Positions 1 through 8,223 of a DNA stretch of 64,000 bases are shown one piece after another (the first letter of the stretch is position 1; each line of letters starts with the position of its first letter). Origin of the DNA: Cryptosporangium sp044454545 (GTDB lineage: Bacteria; Actinomycetota; Actinomycetes; Mycobacteriales; Cryptosporangiaceae); the NCBI RefSeq assembly GCF_044454545.1, contig NZ_JBITDV010000010.1, positions 310,001-374,000 of the forward strand, written 5' to 3'. Made by a program: the position numbers and the translations under genes. The notes beneath the pieces were generated by a model, which had not been told where the DNA came from, did no database searches, and saw nothing but the letters and a program-made list of their open reading frames with translations.

Positions 1-332
1 CGCCGGACGCGCAATACGGACGCGGAGTACGGCTCCGCTTTTCTTCTCACCGTTCCGGGGCACGGTGTCCTCCCGAGAGTCGTCAGCGGATCGTGCGGTT
101 CCATGAACCGATTCAGCGGCAGCCCGGTATGCCGCGGTGCTCAATCAGGTCCCTGGATCGATCCGCTTGCGTAGGTCTAGTCCAGACGGCGCGGATTAAC
201 TGACGATGACAACCGGAATAAACTCATGTCGCAGTCCGAATTGCTTGCCACGAACTGCACCATTTAGGTTCAGTCCCTGCGTTGGCCACCCCGGCCTTCG
301 AGCCACGACCCCAAAGCTGTGGGGGACAGCCT
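1..332. other. Non-coding leader upstream of the first TetR gene
   Basis: No gene is supported here. The stretch holds a perfect 10-bp palindrome GGATCGATCC at 155-164 and an imperfect GTCT-N5-AGAC element at 175-187, either of which could belong to the promoter or operator of the downstream TetR gene. The last part (206-270) is richer in A/T than its surroundings, as promoters in such genomes often are. An open frame starting at 206 runs through the TetR gene in another frame and is a GC-rich shadow. Confidence 0.5.
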
Positions 333-953
333 GTGACCACCACCTCGCCCACCCGGACGCCCGCGCCCCGAGGAAGACCCCGAGACCCCGCGCTGGAAGA
401 CCGAGTGTTCCGCGCCGCGATCGAGCTGTTCGGCCAGAAAGGCTGGGCCGGTTTCACGATCGACGGCGTTGCGAAGGCCGCCGGCGTCGGCAAGGCCTCG
501 CTCTACCTGCGCTGGAACAGCAAGCAGCAACTCCTGTTCGACGCGCTGGCCGCCCGCGCCTCGATCGACGCGTCGATCGACACCGGCGACATCCGGTCCG
601 ACCTGCGTCACCTCGGCGCCCAGTTGCTCGGCATGTTCTGGGCCGACGGCGGCGTGACGTACATGCGTCTGGTCGTCGAAGGCGCGGTGCACACCGAGTT
701 CGCCGAGCACCGCGACCGGCTCACCCACCCGACGATCGCGGCCGCGCGTCAGATCGTGCGGCGTGCGACCGCCCGCGGCGAACTGCCAGCGGGCACGTCA
801 CCCGCGGTGGTGCTCGACGCGATCCTCGGAGCGACGATCATGCACGTCGCGGTGACACCGGTCGAGCTGCGCGAGGCCGCCCGGGAGCGGAGCGACGAGT
901 ACCTCGACGAGCTCGTCGACCTGCTCCTGGCCGGCGTCCGCCGAACTGCTTGA
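333..953 (+). CDS. TetR/AcrR family transcriptional regulator
   Basis: Predicted one-component repressor of 206 residues. An N-terminal TetR helix-turn-helix covers roughly residues 18-64 (AAIELFGQKGWAGFTIDGV followed by KASLYLRWNSKQQLL), and the rest is an all-helical ligand-binding/dimer domain of the AcrR C-terminal type. I chose the GTG at 333 over the in-frame ATG at 282 because GGGGGA (321-326) lies 6 nt upstream and the 17 extra residues are unlike a TetR N-terminus. It converges on the thioesterase gene, with stops 2 nt apart. Family is clear; ligand and targets are not visible. Confidence 0.88.
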   Translation: MTTTSPTRTPAPRGRPRDPALEDRVFRAAIELFGQKGWAGFTIDGVAKAAGVGKASLYLRWNSKQQLLFDALAARASIDASIDTGDIRSDLRHLGAQLLGMFWADGGVTYMRLVVEGAVHTEFAEHRDRLTHPTIAAARQIVRRATARGELPAGTSPAVVLDAILGATIMHVAVTPVELREAARERSDEYLDELVDLLLAGVRRTA

Positions 954-955
954 GG

Positions 956-1489
956 TCAGCCGCGGGCATCCTTCGGCGGGCCGCCGTCGGTCTCCGGAGG
1001 GCCGTAGCGGCCGGCGTGCCCGTCGGCGGGCAGCACGACCTGGGTGCACCGGCTGCTGGCCAGCTGGGCACCGTCGGCGTCGTACAGATCGGCGGTGCAG
1101 AACACCACGCGGCGGGTCCGCCGGATCACCTCACCGGTCGCCCGCAGCAACCCGGGACGCGCGCTCCGGAGGAACTCGACCCGCAGGTCGGCGGTGAGGA
1201 ACGCCTGGCCGTGGTCGAGCACGGTCCAGCAGGCGCCGCCCATCGCCGCGTCCAGCAGCGCGGTGACCAGCCCGCCCTGCACGATCGGGCCACCGGCCGA
1301 GGGAAAGCAGTAGTCGGCGGTCGCGTCCCACTCCACCGCGGTCGCGCCGGGCGACCAGCCCGCCCGCCGGTACCCGAGCGTCCGCCAGAGGTGCGGGCCG
1401 TCGCCGTGGCGGTCCTCCCACTCGTCGACGTCGGCGTAGCGCTCGCCGGCCGGGATGCCCCGCTCCGAGACAAGTCGTTCGTCGGTCAT
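956..1489 (-). CDS. PaaI-like hotdog-fold thioesterase
   Basis: A 177-residue protein with a single hotdog domain of the PaaI/4HBT type: the central segment PIVQGGLVTALLDAAMGG is the helix that normally carries the catalytic acidic residue (D in LLDAAM), followed by the strand FLTADLRVEFLRSARPG. Family members hydrolyse acyl-CoA or aryl-CoA thioesters in the cytosol. Its start ATG overlaps the stop of the PucR-type regulator (ATGA, 1486-1489), so the two are translationally coupled. The substrate cannot be read from sequence; coupling to a PucR regulator suggests use during catabolism of an acid activated to CoA. Confidence 0.82.
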   Translation of the reverse strand: MTDERLVSERGIPAGERYADVDEWEDRHGDGPHLWRTLGYRRAGWSPGATAVEWDATADYCFPSAGGPIVQGGLVTALLDAAMGGACWTVLDHGQAFLTADLRVEFLRSARPGLLRATGEVIRRTRRVVFCTADLYDADGAQLASSRCTQVVLPADGHAGRYGPPETDGGPPKDARG

Positions 1490-2769
1490 CTGGCTCCTTC
1501 GTCGATCGCCCGGATACCCGGCGGCGTGGCCGCGATCCGCGAGCCCAGGTCGAGTACGAAACGGTCCCAGCTCCGGCGCGGGTCGCGGCCGGTCAGCTCG
1601 CGCACCCGCCGTAGCCGGTACCGCAGGCTCTGCGGGTGCAGGCCGAGCCGGGCCGCCGCGGTGGTGGCCGACCCGGTCACCAGGAACGCTTCCAGACCCT
1701 CGCGCACGTGTTCCTGCCCGGGGTCGACCAGCGCGCCGAGCAGGTGGCGGGCCACGGCCTCCGGCCCGGTCTGCGGACGCCCGGCCAGCAGCGCGAGCGC
1801 GTGGGCGTCCGATTCACCGAGCAGCGGGCCGCCCTCGTAGGCATCGGCGGGTGCGAGGTCGAGTGCGAGCGTGGCCAGGCGGTGCGCGTCGACGAGCGTG
1901 TCGGCGCGCGGCGGCCGGATCGCGCAGCCGTGGGCGCCGAGTTGCTGGAGTGCGGTGCGCAGATCGCCCGCGTCGCAGAGCGGCAGGAGCAGCACGGCCC
2001 GGTCGGCACGGGCGGCCCGGTCGGCAAGGGCGGCCCGGTCGGTCTGGTCGGCGGGGGCGGGCCGGGCGGTGACCAGTGGCCGGGGATCGCCCGCCGGAAG
2101 CGCCGCGGCCAGCTCGTGCCCGAGGCGGAGGCCCGGATCGGAACTCGAGCCCGGCTCGCGGTTCAGCGGTTGGGCGACCAGCAGCAGGGCGGGGTTCGGG
2201 AGCGTGATGCCGAGGGCCCGGGACCGGTCGGCGGCGGCGCCGGGGTGCGCCTGACGTCCGGCGAGCAGGTCGTCGAGGAAGTCGCGCAGCGCCCGGTCCC
2301 GATCGGTGACCAGGCGCTCGGCGGACGCGCTGTACCCCTCGTAGATCGCCTCGGTGAGCTGGTCGAACGTCGTCAGCCAGAGGCGCGAGAGCCCGATCGC
2401 GCCGGCGACCGTGAGCATCGGCTCGACCCGCTCGACGATCTGGTCGATCGCGGTGGTGGCCGCCACCCGGTAGGCCCGCAGGACGCTCGGCAGCGGGCGC
2501 CCGTCGGCACCGCGGGCGGCACCGATGCCGCGCACCCGGGCCAGGTCGGACGGGCTGAGCTCGGCGTCGTCGACCCAGAGGTCGACGACGCGGCCCAGCA
2601 CCCAGAGCGCGATCGCCCGCACCTCGGCCAGCTGCCGGACGTCGAGCGCGCGGTAGGCCGGGATCTCGGCGAGGATCCGCTCGACGATCAGATCGCCGAT
2701 CGTGTTCTCGGCGGCCCGGATCGTCCGGCGCATGCTGTCCCGGTCGGCGTCGGCCTGCTGCGGGGACAT
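1486..2769 (-). CDS. PucR/CdaR family transcriptional regulator
   Basis: A 427-residue regulator. The C-terminal PucR helix-turn-helix is clear (VTGSATTAAARLGLHPQSLR, then YRLRRVRELTG), preceded by a long helical sensor region beginning RRTIRAAENTIGDLIVERIL. I took the ATG at 2769 as start; the frame stays open upstream to 2922, but that extension is Arg/Pro-rich, overlaps the preceding gene and looks non-coding. It lies 11 nt after the upstream gene and overlaps the thioesterase by 4 nt, so all three probably form one operon. PucR-type proteins usually activate catabolic genes in response to nitrogen or aromatic substrates; the inducer here is unknown. Confidence 0.85.
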   Translation of the reverse strand: MSPQQADADRDSMRRTIRAAENTIGDLIVERILAEIPAYRALDVRQLAEVRAIALWVLGRVVDLWVDDAELSPSDLARVRGIGAARGADGRPLPSVLRAYRVAATTAIDQIVERVEPMLTVAGAIGLSRLWLTTFDQLTEAIYEGYSASAERLVTDRDRALRDFLDDLLAGRQAHPGAAADRSRALGITLPNPALLLVAQPLNREPGSSSDPGLRLGHELAAALPAGDPRPLVTARPAPADQTDRAALADRAARADRAVLLLPLCDAGDLRTALQQLGAHGCAIRPPRADTLVDAHRLATLALDLAPADAYEGGPLLGESDAHALALLAGRPQTGPEAVARHLLGALVDPGQEHVREGLEAFLVTGSATTAAARLGLHPQSLRYRLRRVRELTGRDPRRSWDRFVLDLGSRIAATPPGIRAIDEGAR

Positions 2770-2780
2770 GCCGCCACACC

Positions 2781-3239
2781 TTAGGCGGCCGCGGCGTGCA
2801 CCAGTACGTCGAGATCCTCGATCAGCGTGGTGCACTCGGCGAGCAGGGTCCGGGGGACGCGGATCGTGTGCTGGGGCCCGGGACGGGCGCCGGCCTGGAC
2901 GCCCAGGTGCACCGTGACCCACTCGACCGTGGCGACGAGGTGGTCGCGCAGGTCGGCGAGCAGCAGGTCGAGCTCGTTCAGCTCGGCGACGAGCACCGGG
3001 CGGTTCGTCCAGCGGCCGGGATTGGTGGAACAGCCGGCGAGCCAGGCGCCGGCCCGCTGACCGGCGTCGGCGGCGCCGCCGATCGGGCGGTTGTCCGGCG
3101 GCACCGCGGCGGCGATGCGGAGCAGGCTGTACGAGGCGCGGGCAGCCAGCGCCTGACGCACCTCGTGGAGCCGCAACAGCTCGTGGAGGTCGTCCGGAAA
3201 TGAGGGAGTAATCGGCACAAACCAGACGTCGGCCGACAT
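2781..3239 (-). CDS. Hypothetical helical protein
   Basis: A 152-residue protein that I do not recognise. It is soluble and predominantly helical, with leucine-rich amphipathic stretches (LHELLRLHEVRQALAARA; LNELDLLLADLRDHLVATVE) and no signal peptide or membrane segment. It is first in the operon with the PucR regulator and thioesterase and ends 11 nt before the regulator start. Amino-acid composition is sensible (hydrophobic heptads, few Arg/Pro runs), unlike the shadow frames on the opposite strand, which is why I call it real. No function is assigned. Confidence 0.6.
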   Translation of the reverse strand: MSADVWFVPITPSFPDDLHELLRLHEVRQALAARASYSLLRIAAAVPPDNRPIGGAADAGQRAGAWLAGCSTNPGRWTNRPVLVAELNELDLLLADLRDHLVATVEWVTVHLGVQAGARPGPQHTIRVPRTLLAECTTLIEDLDVLVHAAAA

Positions 3240-3330
3240 CGGAGCCCGCTGCGTCGACCGGGCGACACGCTCCCCAGCCGCAACCTCGCCGGCGATGGCC
3301 CTGACCTGCGGCCCTGGGCGGGCCGCCTAC

Positions 3331-4017
3331 TCAGCGGGGATCGGCCGACTGGATGACCTCGAATTCGAGGAGCGACGAGCCGGAGGCGACCGGGCGGGCG
3401 CGTTCGCCGGAGTGTGCCTCCATGGCCGGGCCGTTCACCCAGGCCTGGAAGTGCTCCTCGCTCTCCCAGCGGGTGTAGACGAAGTAGCGGGTCTCGCCCT
3501 TCACCGGACGCAGCAGCTCGAACCCGAGAAAGCCCGGCGAGCCCTCGACCGCACCGTGCCGGGCGCCGAAGCGCTTCTCCAGCTCCGGGCCCGCGCCCTC
3601 CGGAACCTCGATCGCGTTGATCTTCACGACAGCCATGGACGGCAGCCTAATCTCCGAGACGTGCGCGCTCACGATCCGCCACCCGGCCGGTAGGCGCACC
3701 CACGTCTGCGACTGCCGCCCCAGAGCCGGTACGGACGGATACGTGAACAGCGTCGTGACGACCCCGGAGTCGGTGCCGAACGTGGTCACCCGGGTCTCGG
3801 CCAGCCGGCGCCCGGTCGGCACCGGCGGCTGTTCCGCCCGCCAGGCCCGCAGTTCGTCGATCCCGTTCTGCCGATCGGCGATCCCGAACCGCACCGTCCG
3901 GGCCGAGTCGTGGAACCAGCCGAGGATCGCGGCCCGATCGTCGCGCACCAGTGCGTCCTCGTAGGAGGAGAACGCCGCACGAACCTCGGCCACGATCTCC
4001 GGCCGGTCCACCTCCAT
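3331..4017 (-). CDS. AtzH-like (DUF3225) domain fused to ABM monooxygenase-like domain
   Basis: A 228-residue two-domain protein. Residues about 8-125 match the SnoaL-fold AtzH/DUF3225 family (FHDSARTVRFG, ELRAWRAEQPP, GRQSQTWVRLPAGWRIVSAHVS); AtzH is associated with cyanuric acid catabolism. Residues about 128-225 form an antibiotic-biosynthesis-monooxygenase (ABM, IsdG/HmoB-like) domain (VVKINAIEVPEGAGPELEKRF, then GFLGFELLRPVKGETRYFVY). The ATG overlaps the permease stop by one base (TGATG), so it is last in the operon. The ABM half may be catalytic or only structural. Fusion of the two folds in one chain is unusual and I see no frameshift that could create it. Family assignment is strong, reaction uncertain. 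Confidence 0.8.
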   Translation of the reverse strand: MEVDRPEIVAEVRAAFSSYEDALVRDDRAAILGWFHDSARTVRFGIADRQNGIDELRAWRAEQPPVPTGRRLAETRVTTFGTDSGVVTTLFTYPSVPALGRQSQTWVRLPAGWRIVSAHVSEIRLPSMAVVKINAIEVPEGAGPELEKRFGARHGAVEGSPGFLGFELLRPVKGETRYFVYTRWESEEHFQAWVNGPAMEAHSGERARPVASGSSLLEFEVIQSADPR

Positions 4018-5705
4018 CAGATCTTTTCCTCGGCGGGCACCGCTTCCTCGGCGGGCACCGCCCGGGGCGCGGGTACGACGTCGGCGGCCGGGACGATCGA
4101 ACCGGCCGGTTCCTCGCCCGGCTGGACGACCGCGCCACCGCCGTGCAGGCGGTCGAGTTCGATCTCCTCGGCGTCGCGAACCCGCGGTGCCGGACGCGTC
4201 GCCGCGAACGCGGCGCAGACGACCGCGACGAACAGGTAGCCGAGCGCCACCTGGCCGTTCATGTTCCAGCCGACCTCGGGTGCGTGGATCAGCCCGACGA
4301 ACGAGAGCACCGAGCCGACCGCGGCCACCACCGTCGCCCCGATGAACTTCTTGTCGATCAGGAACACGACCAGCGCGCCGAGCACCATTCCGGCGAGCAC
4401 CGCGCCCTGCCCGAGCGTGTTCAGCCCGCCGTAGACCACACCGGCGTTGTTCAGCGCGTCCTCGCCGACCGCGCTCGCGGTGGTGCCGGCGGCGGCGAGG
4501 GCGTTGTCCATCTGCCCGGCGGCCCAGGACGCGATGTTCGGAATCAGCGCCGCGACCACCGCCGCCGCGTGCGCCCGGGGCGTCGCCTGGAACGCCTGCG
4601 CACCGATCAGCAGACCGATGTAGAGCAGGATCGGAACGATCGCCGCGGTGGGTAACAAGGCCCCGAGGACGCTGAACATCCCCAGGAAACAGAGGACCGC
4701 GATCACCACACCGGTGGCCAGCGAGTACCCGGCCCGGCCACCGGCCGCCTTCCAGCCCGGGTGGCCGACGTAGACCGCGGGCGGGAACGGCGAGCCGAGT
4801 GCGGCACCGATCACCGCGCCGGCCCCGTCGGCCAGCAAGATGCTGCGCAGGTTGTAGTTGTCACCGGCGGTGGCCGCGCTCTCGACGTTCGTCATGCCCT
4901 CGGTGAAGTTGTAGACGCCGAGCGGGATCGCGGTCGCGAGCAGTGGCCCGACTTCCTTGAGCCCGTCGAACAGGTCGCCGAAGTGGAAGTTCGGGAACGA
5001 GAACGCGATGTCTTTGGCCGCCGCGGATACGTCGGGGACGGACATCGCGCCGCCGATCCAGCCGATCGCGGTGCCGACCAGCAGCGCGGCCAGGCCGATC
5101 GGGATGTTGCCCGGCAGCTTGAGGTCGGTGAACAGCCCGATCAGCAACAGCGCGAACACCGGCAGGGCGATCCAGGCCTGCGCCCACATCTGCCCGGCCG
5201 GACGCATCGAGATGAACGTGATCGAGATGCCCGCCAGCGTGCCCAGCATGGCCGCGCGCGGCGTCCACTTCCGGATGTACGGACCGACGAACGCCCCGAT
5301 CAGCACGATGATGCCGATGATGAACGCCCAGGCCAGACCGGCCTGCCAGGCGCGCACGGCGTTGTTGGTCTTCAGGTAGATCGGCAGCATGATCAGGAAA
5401 ACCACGATGAACATGTGCGGGACGCTCGGCCCGTACGGCATCGCGGTGACGTCGGTGCGGTTCTCCCGCGCGGCCAGACGGCGGGCCAGATACGTGTAGT
5501 AGGCGTTGCCGACCACCAGCGCGATGCCCAGCGCCGGAAGGATCGAGCCGAAGACGTCGTCTTTCGGGATGTGCACCACGAACAGGCACAGGCCGGACAG
5601 CGTCAGCACGTTGACCAGGACGTTGATGCCCAGGCCGAAGAACGCGTTCGTGTCACCCCGGACCCAGAACGGGAGCGTGCTCGAACGCGACGAAAGCTTG
5701 ATCAT
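4017..5705 (-). CDS. NCS2/AzgA-like membrane permease
   Basis: A 562-residue integral membrane transporter with about 12-14 hydrophobic segments between residues 15 and 500. The N-terminal WVRGDTNAFFGLGINVLVNV and later GVYNFTEGMTNVESAATAGD correspond to the nucleobase-permease (AzgA-like) core, including the acidic substrate-site region NFTEG. The C-terminus (about 505-562) is a hydrophilic tail rich in V/P/A/E, probably cytosolic. It lies 3 nt after one amidohydrolase and 1 nt into the AtzH-like gene, so it is likely the importer for the compound these enzymes hydrolyse: a purine, pyrimidine, cyanurate or biuret-like molecule. Exact substrate is not determined. Confidence 0.85.
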   Translation of the reverse strand: MIKLSSRSSTLPFWVRGDTNAFFGLGINVLVNVLTLSGLCLFVVHIPKDDVFGSILPALGIALVVGNAYYTYLARRLAARENRTDVTAMPYGPSVPHMFIVVFLIMLPIYLKTNNAVRAWQAGLAWAFIIGIIVLIGAFVGPYIRKWTPRAAMLGTLAGISITFISMRPAGQMWAQAWIALPVFALLLIGLFTDLKLPGNIPIGLAALLVGTAIGWIGGAMSVPDVSAAAKDIAFSFPNFHFGDLFDGLKEVGPLLATAIPLGVYNFTEGMTNVESAATAGDNYNLRSILLADGAGAVIGAALGSPFPPAVYVGHPGWKAAGGRAGYSLATGVVIAVLCFLGMFSVLGALLPTAAIVPILLYIGLLIGAQAFQATPRAHAAAVVAALIPNIASWAAGQMDNALAAAGTTASAVGEDALNNAGVVYGGLNTLGQGAVLAGMVLGALVVFLIDKKFIGATVVAAVGSVLSFVGLIHAPEVGWNMNGQVALGYLFVAVVCAAFAATRPAPRVRDAEEIELDRLHGGGAVVQPGEEPAGSIVPAADVVPAPRAVPAEEAVPAEEKI

Positions 5706-5708
5706 CGG

Positions 5709-6386
5709 TCATCTCTCCAGTACGTCGAGCACGGCCGCCGACGGGGCGACCCAGCCGAAGATGCCGCCCTGGGCGGCGATCATGTCCAGGGCGACGCGGT
5801 GGAACTCCGGGAAGTACGAACCGACGCAGTCGGCGAGAACCAGGCACTCGTAGCCCCGGTCGTTGGCCTCGCGCACGGTGGTGTGAACACAGACCTCGGT
5901 GGTCACGCCGGCGACGATCAGGCTCTTGATCCCGGCTTCGGCCAGGAGCGAGCCGAACGACGTGGCGTAGAACGCGCCCTTGCCGGGCTTGTCGACGATC
6001 GCCTCGCCGGGCAGCGGCTTGAGTTCGTCGACGATGTCCTGACCCTCTTCGCCGACGATCAGGATCCGGCCCTTGGGGCCTTCGTCACCGATCTTCAGCG
6101 TCGGGTTGCCGCGGTGGAGCTTGGCGTCGGGGAGGTCGGAGAGGTCGGGCTGGTGCCCTTCCCGGGTGTGGATGATCGGAATGCCCGCGGCCCGGAACGC
6201 GGTGAGGATCGCGGCGGTCGGCTCGATCGTCGATCTCAGCAGGCTGACGTCGTTGCCGAGCGTCTCGCCGAAGCCACCGGGCTCCATGAAGTCGCGTTGC
6301 ATGTCGATCACGACCAGCGCGGTCGTCGCCGGGTCGAAGGTGTACGAGTAGGGACGCGCGTCCACGGACAGTGCTGTCATCGGCAT
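5709..6386 (-). CDS. Isochorismatase-family cysteine amidohydrolase (biuret-hydrolase-like), paralogue 2
   Basis: A 225-residue cysteine hydrolase with the complete D-K-C triad of the family: Asp in VVIDMQRDF, Lys in VDKPGKGAFYAT, and Cys in TTEVCVHTTVREANDRGYEC. Phrases shared with known biuret hydrolases (IIHTREGHQPDLSDLP, GRILIVGEEGQDIVDEL, AAQGGIFG) put it in the BiuH/RutB-like branch, not with true isochorismatases. It follows its paralogue by 9 nt and precedes the permease by 3 nt. Compared with the paralogue it lacks the CGxGGYVD loop after the first Asp (it has MEPGGFGE) and the NKRWRS segment, so substrate preference may differ. Confidence 0.87.
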   Translation of the reverse strand: MPMTALSVDARPYSYTFDPATTALVVIDMQRDFMEPGGFGETLGNDVSLLRSTIEPTAAILTAFRAAGIPIIHTREGHQPDLSDLPDAKLHRGNPTLKIGDEGPKGRILIVGEEGQDIVDELKPLPGEAIVDKPGKGAFYATSFGSLLAEAGIKSLIVAGVTTEVCVHTTVREANDRGYECLVLADCVGSYFPEFHRVALDMIAAQGGIFGWVAPSAAVLDVLER

Positions 6387-6395
6387 ACGCCTTCC

Positions 6396-7130
6396 TCAGG
6401 CCGAAACTGCTGCTTGGGCGGAAGCAGGGATGGAGGTGGCCGCGATGATGTCGGCGGACGTGCTGACGCAGCCGAAGACGCCGCCCTGCATCGTCACCAT
6501 GTGCAGCGCGGCGGCGTGGTTGCCGGGATCGGTCGCGCCGGTGCAGTCGGACAGGATCACGCACTCGTAGCCGCGGTCGTTGGCCTCACGCATCGTCGTG
6601 TGGACGCACACGTCGGTCGTGATGCCGGTGAGGATGAGGTGCGTGATGCCCTTCGTGCGCAGCACCAGGTCGAGGTTCGTGGCGTAGAACGCCCCTTTGC
6701 CGGGCTTGTCGATCACGACCTCGCCGGCCACCGGGGCGACCTCGGGGACGATCTCCCAGCCGGGCTCGCCCCGGACCAGGATCCGGCCGCACGGGCCCGG
6801 GGCCCCGATCTCGGCCCCGATCTGCGCCGACCGCCACCGTTTGTTCGGGGGCAGGTCGGAGAGCTCGGCGTCGTGCCCCTCCCGGGTGTGGACGACGAGC
6901 ATGCCGATCTCGCGGGCGTGTTCGAGCAACCGCGCGGTCGCGGGCAGTCCCGCACGGGTGAGTGCGATGTCGTAGCCCATCGAGTCGACGTAACCGCCGG
7001 GGCCACAGAAGTCGGTTTGCCAGTCGATGCAGATCAGTGCGGCGTTGTCCGCGGAGACGGAGCCGTCGTACGGCCAGGCGTAAGGCTGGGCGTTCACCGG
7101 CCCGATCCGGGCCGCTTCTCTGGATTGCAT
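6396..7130 (-). CDS. Biuret-hydrolase-like cysteine amidohydrolase, paralogue 1
   Basis: A 244-residue amidohydrolase closely resembling characterised biuret hydrolases in memory: PYAWPYDG, CIDWQTDFCGPGGYVDSMGYD, HTREGHDAELSDLPPNKRWR, PGPCGRILVRGEPGWEIVPE. The triad is Asp (CIDWQTDF), Lys (IDKPGKGAFYAT) and Cys (TTDVCVHTTMREAN). BiuH cleaves biuret to allophanate and ammonia in the cytosol. First enzyme of the operon downstream of the GntR gene. The ATG at 7130 has no clear ribosome site; a GTG at 7097 just before NAQPYAWPYDG is an alternative. Biuret is the best guess; another ureido compound is possible. Confidence 0.87.
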   Translation of the reverse strand: MQSREAARIGPVNAQPYAWPYDGSVSADNAALICIDWQTDFCGPGGYVDSMGYDIALTRAGLPATARLLEHAREIGMLVVHTREGHDAELSDLPPNKRWRSAQIGAEIGAPGPCGRILVRGEPGWEIVPEVAPVAGEVVIDKPGKGAFYATNLDLVLRTKGITHLILTGITTDVCVHTTMREANDRGYECVILSDCTGATDPGNHAAALHMVTMQGGVFGCVSTSADIIAATSIPASAQAAVSA

Positions 7131-7134
7131 ACAG
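7125..7134. promoter_or_regulatory. Near-palindromic candidate GntR operator over the amidohydrolase start
   Basis: TTGCATACAG at 7125-7134 is one base away from the GntR-type palindrome core TGTATACA and covers the start codon of the first amidohydrolase gene. A repressor bound here would block the operon. Evidence is similarity of shape and position only. Confidence 0.25.
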
Positions 7135-7197
7135 TCGATTGTCGAGCGTCTCTTTTCAGAAACCGCTCCTCAGTGTTACGTCTCGATGACGCAGCGA

Positions 7198-7863
7198 CTA
7201 GGTGAGGTACTGGCGGGCGCCGTGAACCGACAGTTCGGTCAGAACGACGTCCGGATCCGAGCCGGAGACCGCGTCGTAGAGGCGCTGGTGGCGTGCGACG
7301 TTGTCGGCCCCGTGGCCGGTGGCCGCCTCGCGCCGCAAGTTGATCGCCATGTACAGCTGCGTCTTCACGACCACCGATTCGTGCACCCAGGCCAGCTGGC
7401 GGTTGTTCGCCAGCCCCACCAGCGCGATGTGGAACCGCCGGTGCGCCTCGGCCATCGCGAACCGGTCTCCGACCTCGTCGGCCACCCGCATCGCGTCGAG
7501 TTCGGCGTGCAGCGCGACCAGCCGGCGCGGATCGTCGATCGGGAAGGCCTGCTCGACCGCGTACCGCTCCAGGACGTCCCGCACCCCGTACAGCTGCTGC
7601 AGGTCGGCGTCGGTCAGCGTGGCGACGCGGGCTCCGCGCCGGGGGAAGTGGTCGATCAGGCCCTGCTGGGCCAGCAGCCGGAGCGCCTCGCGGAGCGGGG
7701 CGCGGCTGATCCCGAATCGCCGGGTGAGCTGTTCCTCGATGAGTCTTTCGCCGGGTTCCGTGCCGCCGCTCAAGATGTCCGCCCGCAGCCGGGCGACCGC
7801 GAGGTCGACCAGACTCGGGGTCTCCAGCGCATCCGGCCCGGCGGCCGCGACGACATTTTCCAC
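7198..7863 (-). CDS. GntR family regulator, FCD (FadR-like) subgroup
   Basis: A 221-residue repressor-type regulator: winged helix in residues about 14-78 (VARLRADILSGGTEPGERL, then EEQLTRRFGISRAPLREALR) and a C-terminal FCD helical sensor with the metal-binding Asp/His pattern (LYGVRDVLERYAVE ... AHRRFHIALVGLANN ... VARHQRLYDAV). I chose GTG at 7863 because it gives the usual FCD length; the frame is open to 8028, but the 55 extra residues are Cys/Arg-rich and cover the likely promoter. It lies 67 nt upstream of the amidohydrolase operon on the same strand, so it probably controls it and itself. Confidence 0.87.
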   Translation of the reverse strand: MENVVAAAGPDALETPSLVDLAVARLRADILSGGTEPGERLIEEQLTRRFGISRAPLREALRLLAQQGLIDHFPRRGARVATLTDADLQQLYGVRDVLERYAVEQAFPIDDPRRLVALHAELDAMRVADEVGDRFAMAEAHRRFHIALVGLANNRQLAWVHESVVVKTQLYMAINLRREAATGHGADNVARHQRLYDAVSGSDPDVVLTELSVHGARQYLT

Positions 7864-7920
7864 GATCTTGAGTCTGCCAGCCGGTCCACACCCCCGAACT
7901 GACCCTCCGAACGGCGGATC

Positions 7921-7928
7921 TTGTACAA
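7921..7928. promoter_or_regulatory. Perfect palindrome TTGTACAA upstream of the GntR gene
   Basis: TTGTACAA lies 58-65 bp upstream of the chosen GntR start, in an A/T-richer patch. A perfect 8-bp palindrome of this composition is rare in such GC-rich DNA and is a plausible autoregulatory half-site pair or part of the promoter -10 region. No binding evidence is available. Confidence 0.35.
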
Positions 7929-8179
7929 ACCGGACGGACAGTTCACACCGGCCGGAGCGGCAGACCACTACCGGGTCAGCACGGGACCTCCGCGCGTTCG
8001 CGTGACGTGACGCCGTCTCGGCCGTCATAAAGGTCTGGAGAAGTGTTCCGGCGCGAACGTTCCGGGCGTTCCCGCCACGATCTCGGAGTCACCGGACGGC
8101 CTGCACCCTGTTCGCAGGCCGCGCCGCTGCGTGCGCCGAGAACGAGGACGCTTCTGACGAATCGGAGAGGACCGAAACG

Positions 8180-8200
8180 ATGACCACTACGCCGGAATAA
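8180..8200 (+). CDS. Six-codon leader-like ORF
   Basis: ATG ACC ACT ACG CCG GAA TAA encodes MTTTPE. GGAGAGGA (8164-8171) lies 8 nt upstream, a better Shine-Dalgarno sequence than most genes in this window have. The stop is followed 23 nt later by a hairpin with an alternative, mutually exclusive pairing. It could be a regulatory leader peptide or merely the relic of a deleted gene. Threonine codons dominate (three of six). Confidence 0.25.
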   Translation: MTTTPE

Positions 8201-8223
8201 CAGCAGCCACACTCGCGCGCACG

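Noticed and set aside
206..1840. Long plus-strand open frame through the TetR, thioesterase and regulator region
   Set aside because: Very rich in Arg/Pro/Ala with no hydrophobic core or motif; it is the complement or shifted frame of recognised genes in GC-rich DNA.
4761..7205. 814-residue plus-strand frame opposite the permease and amidohydrolases
   Set aside because: Composition of Asp/Arg/Gly/Val runs mirrors the minus-strand genes, which have full catalytic motifs.
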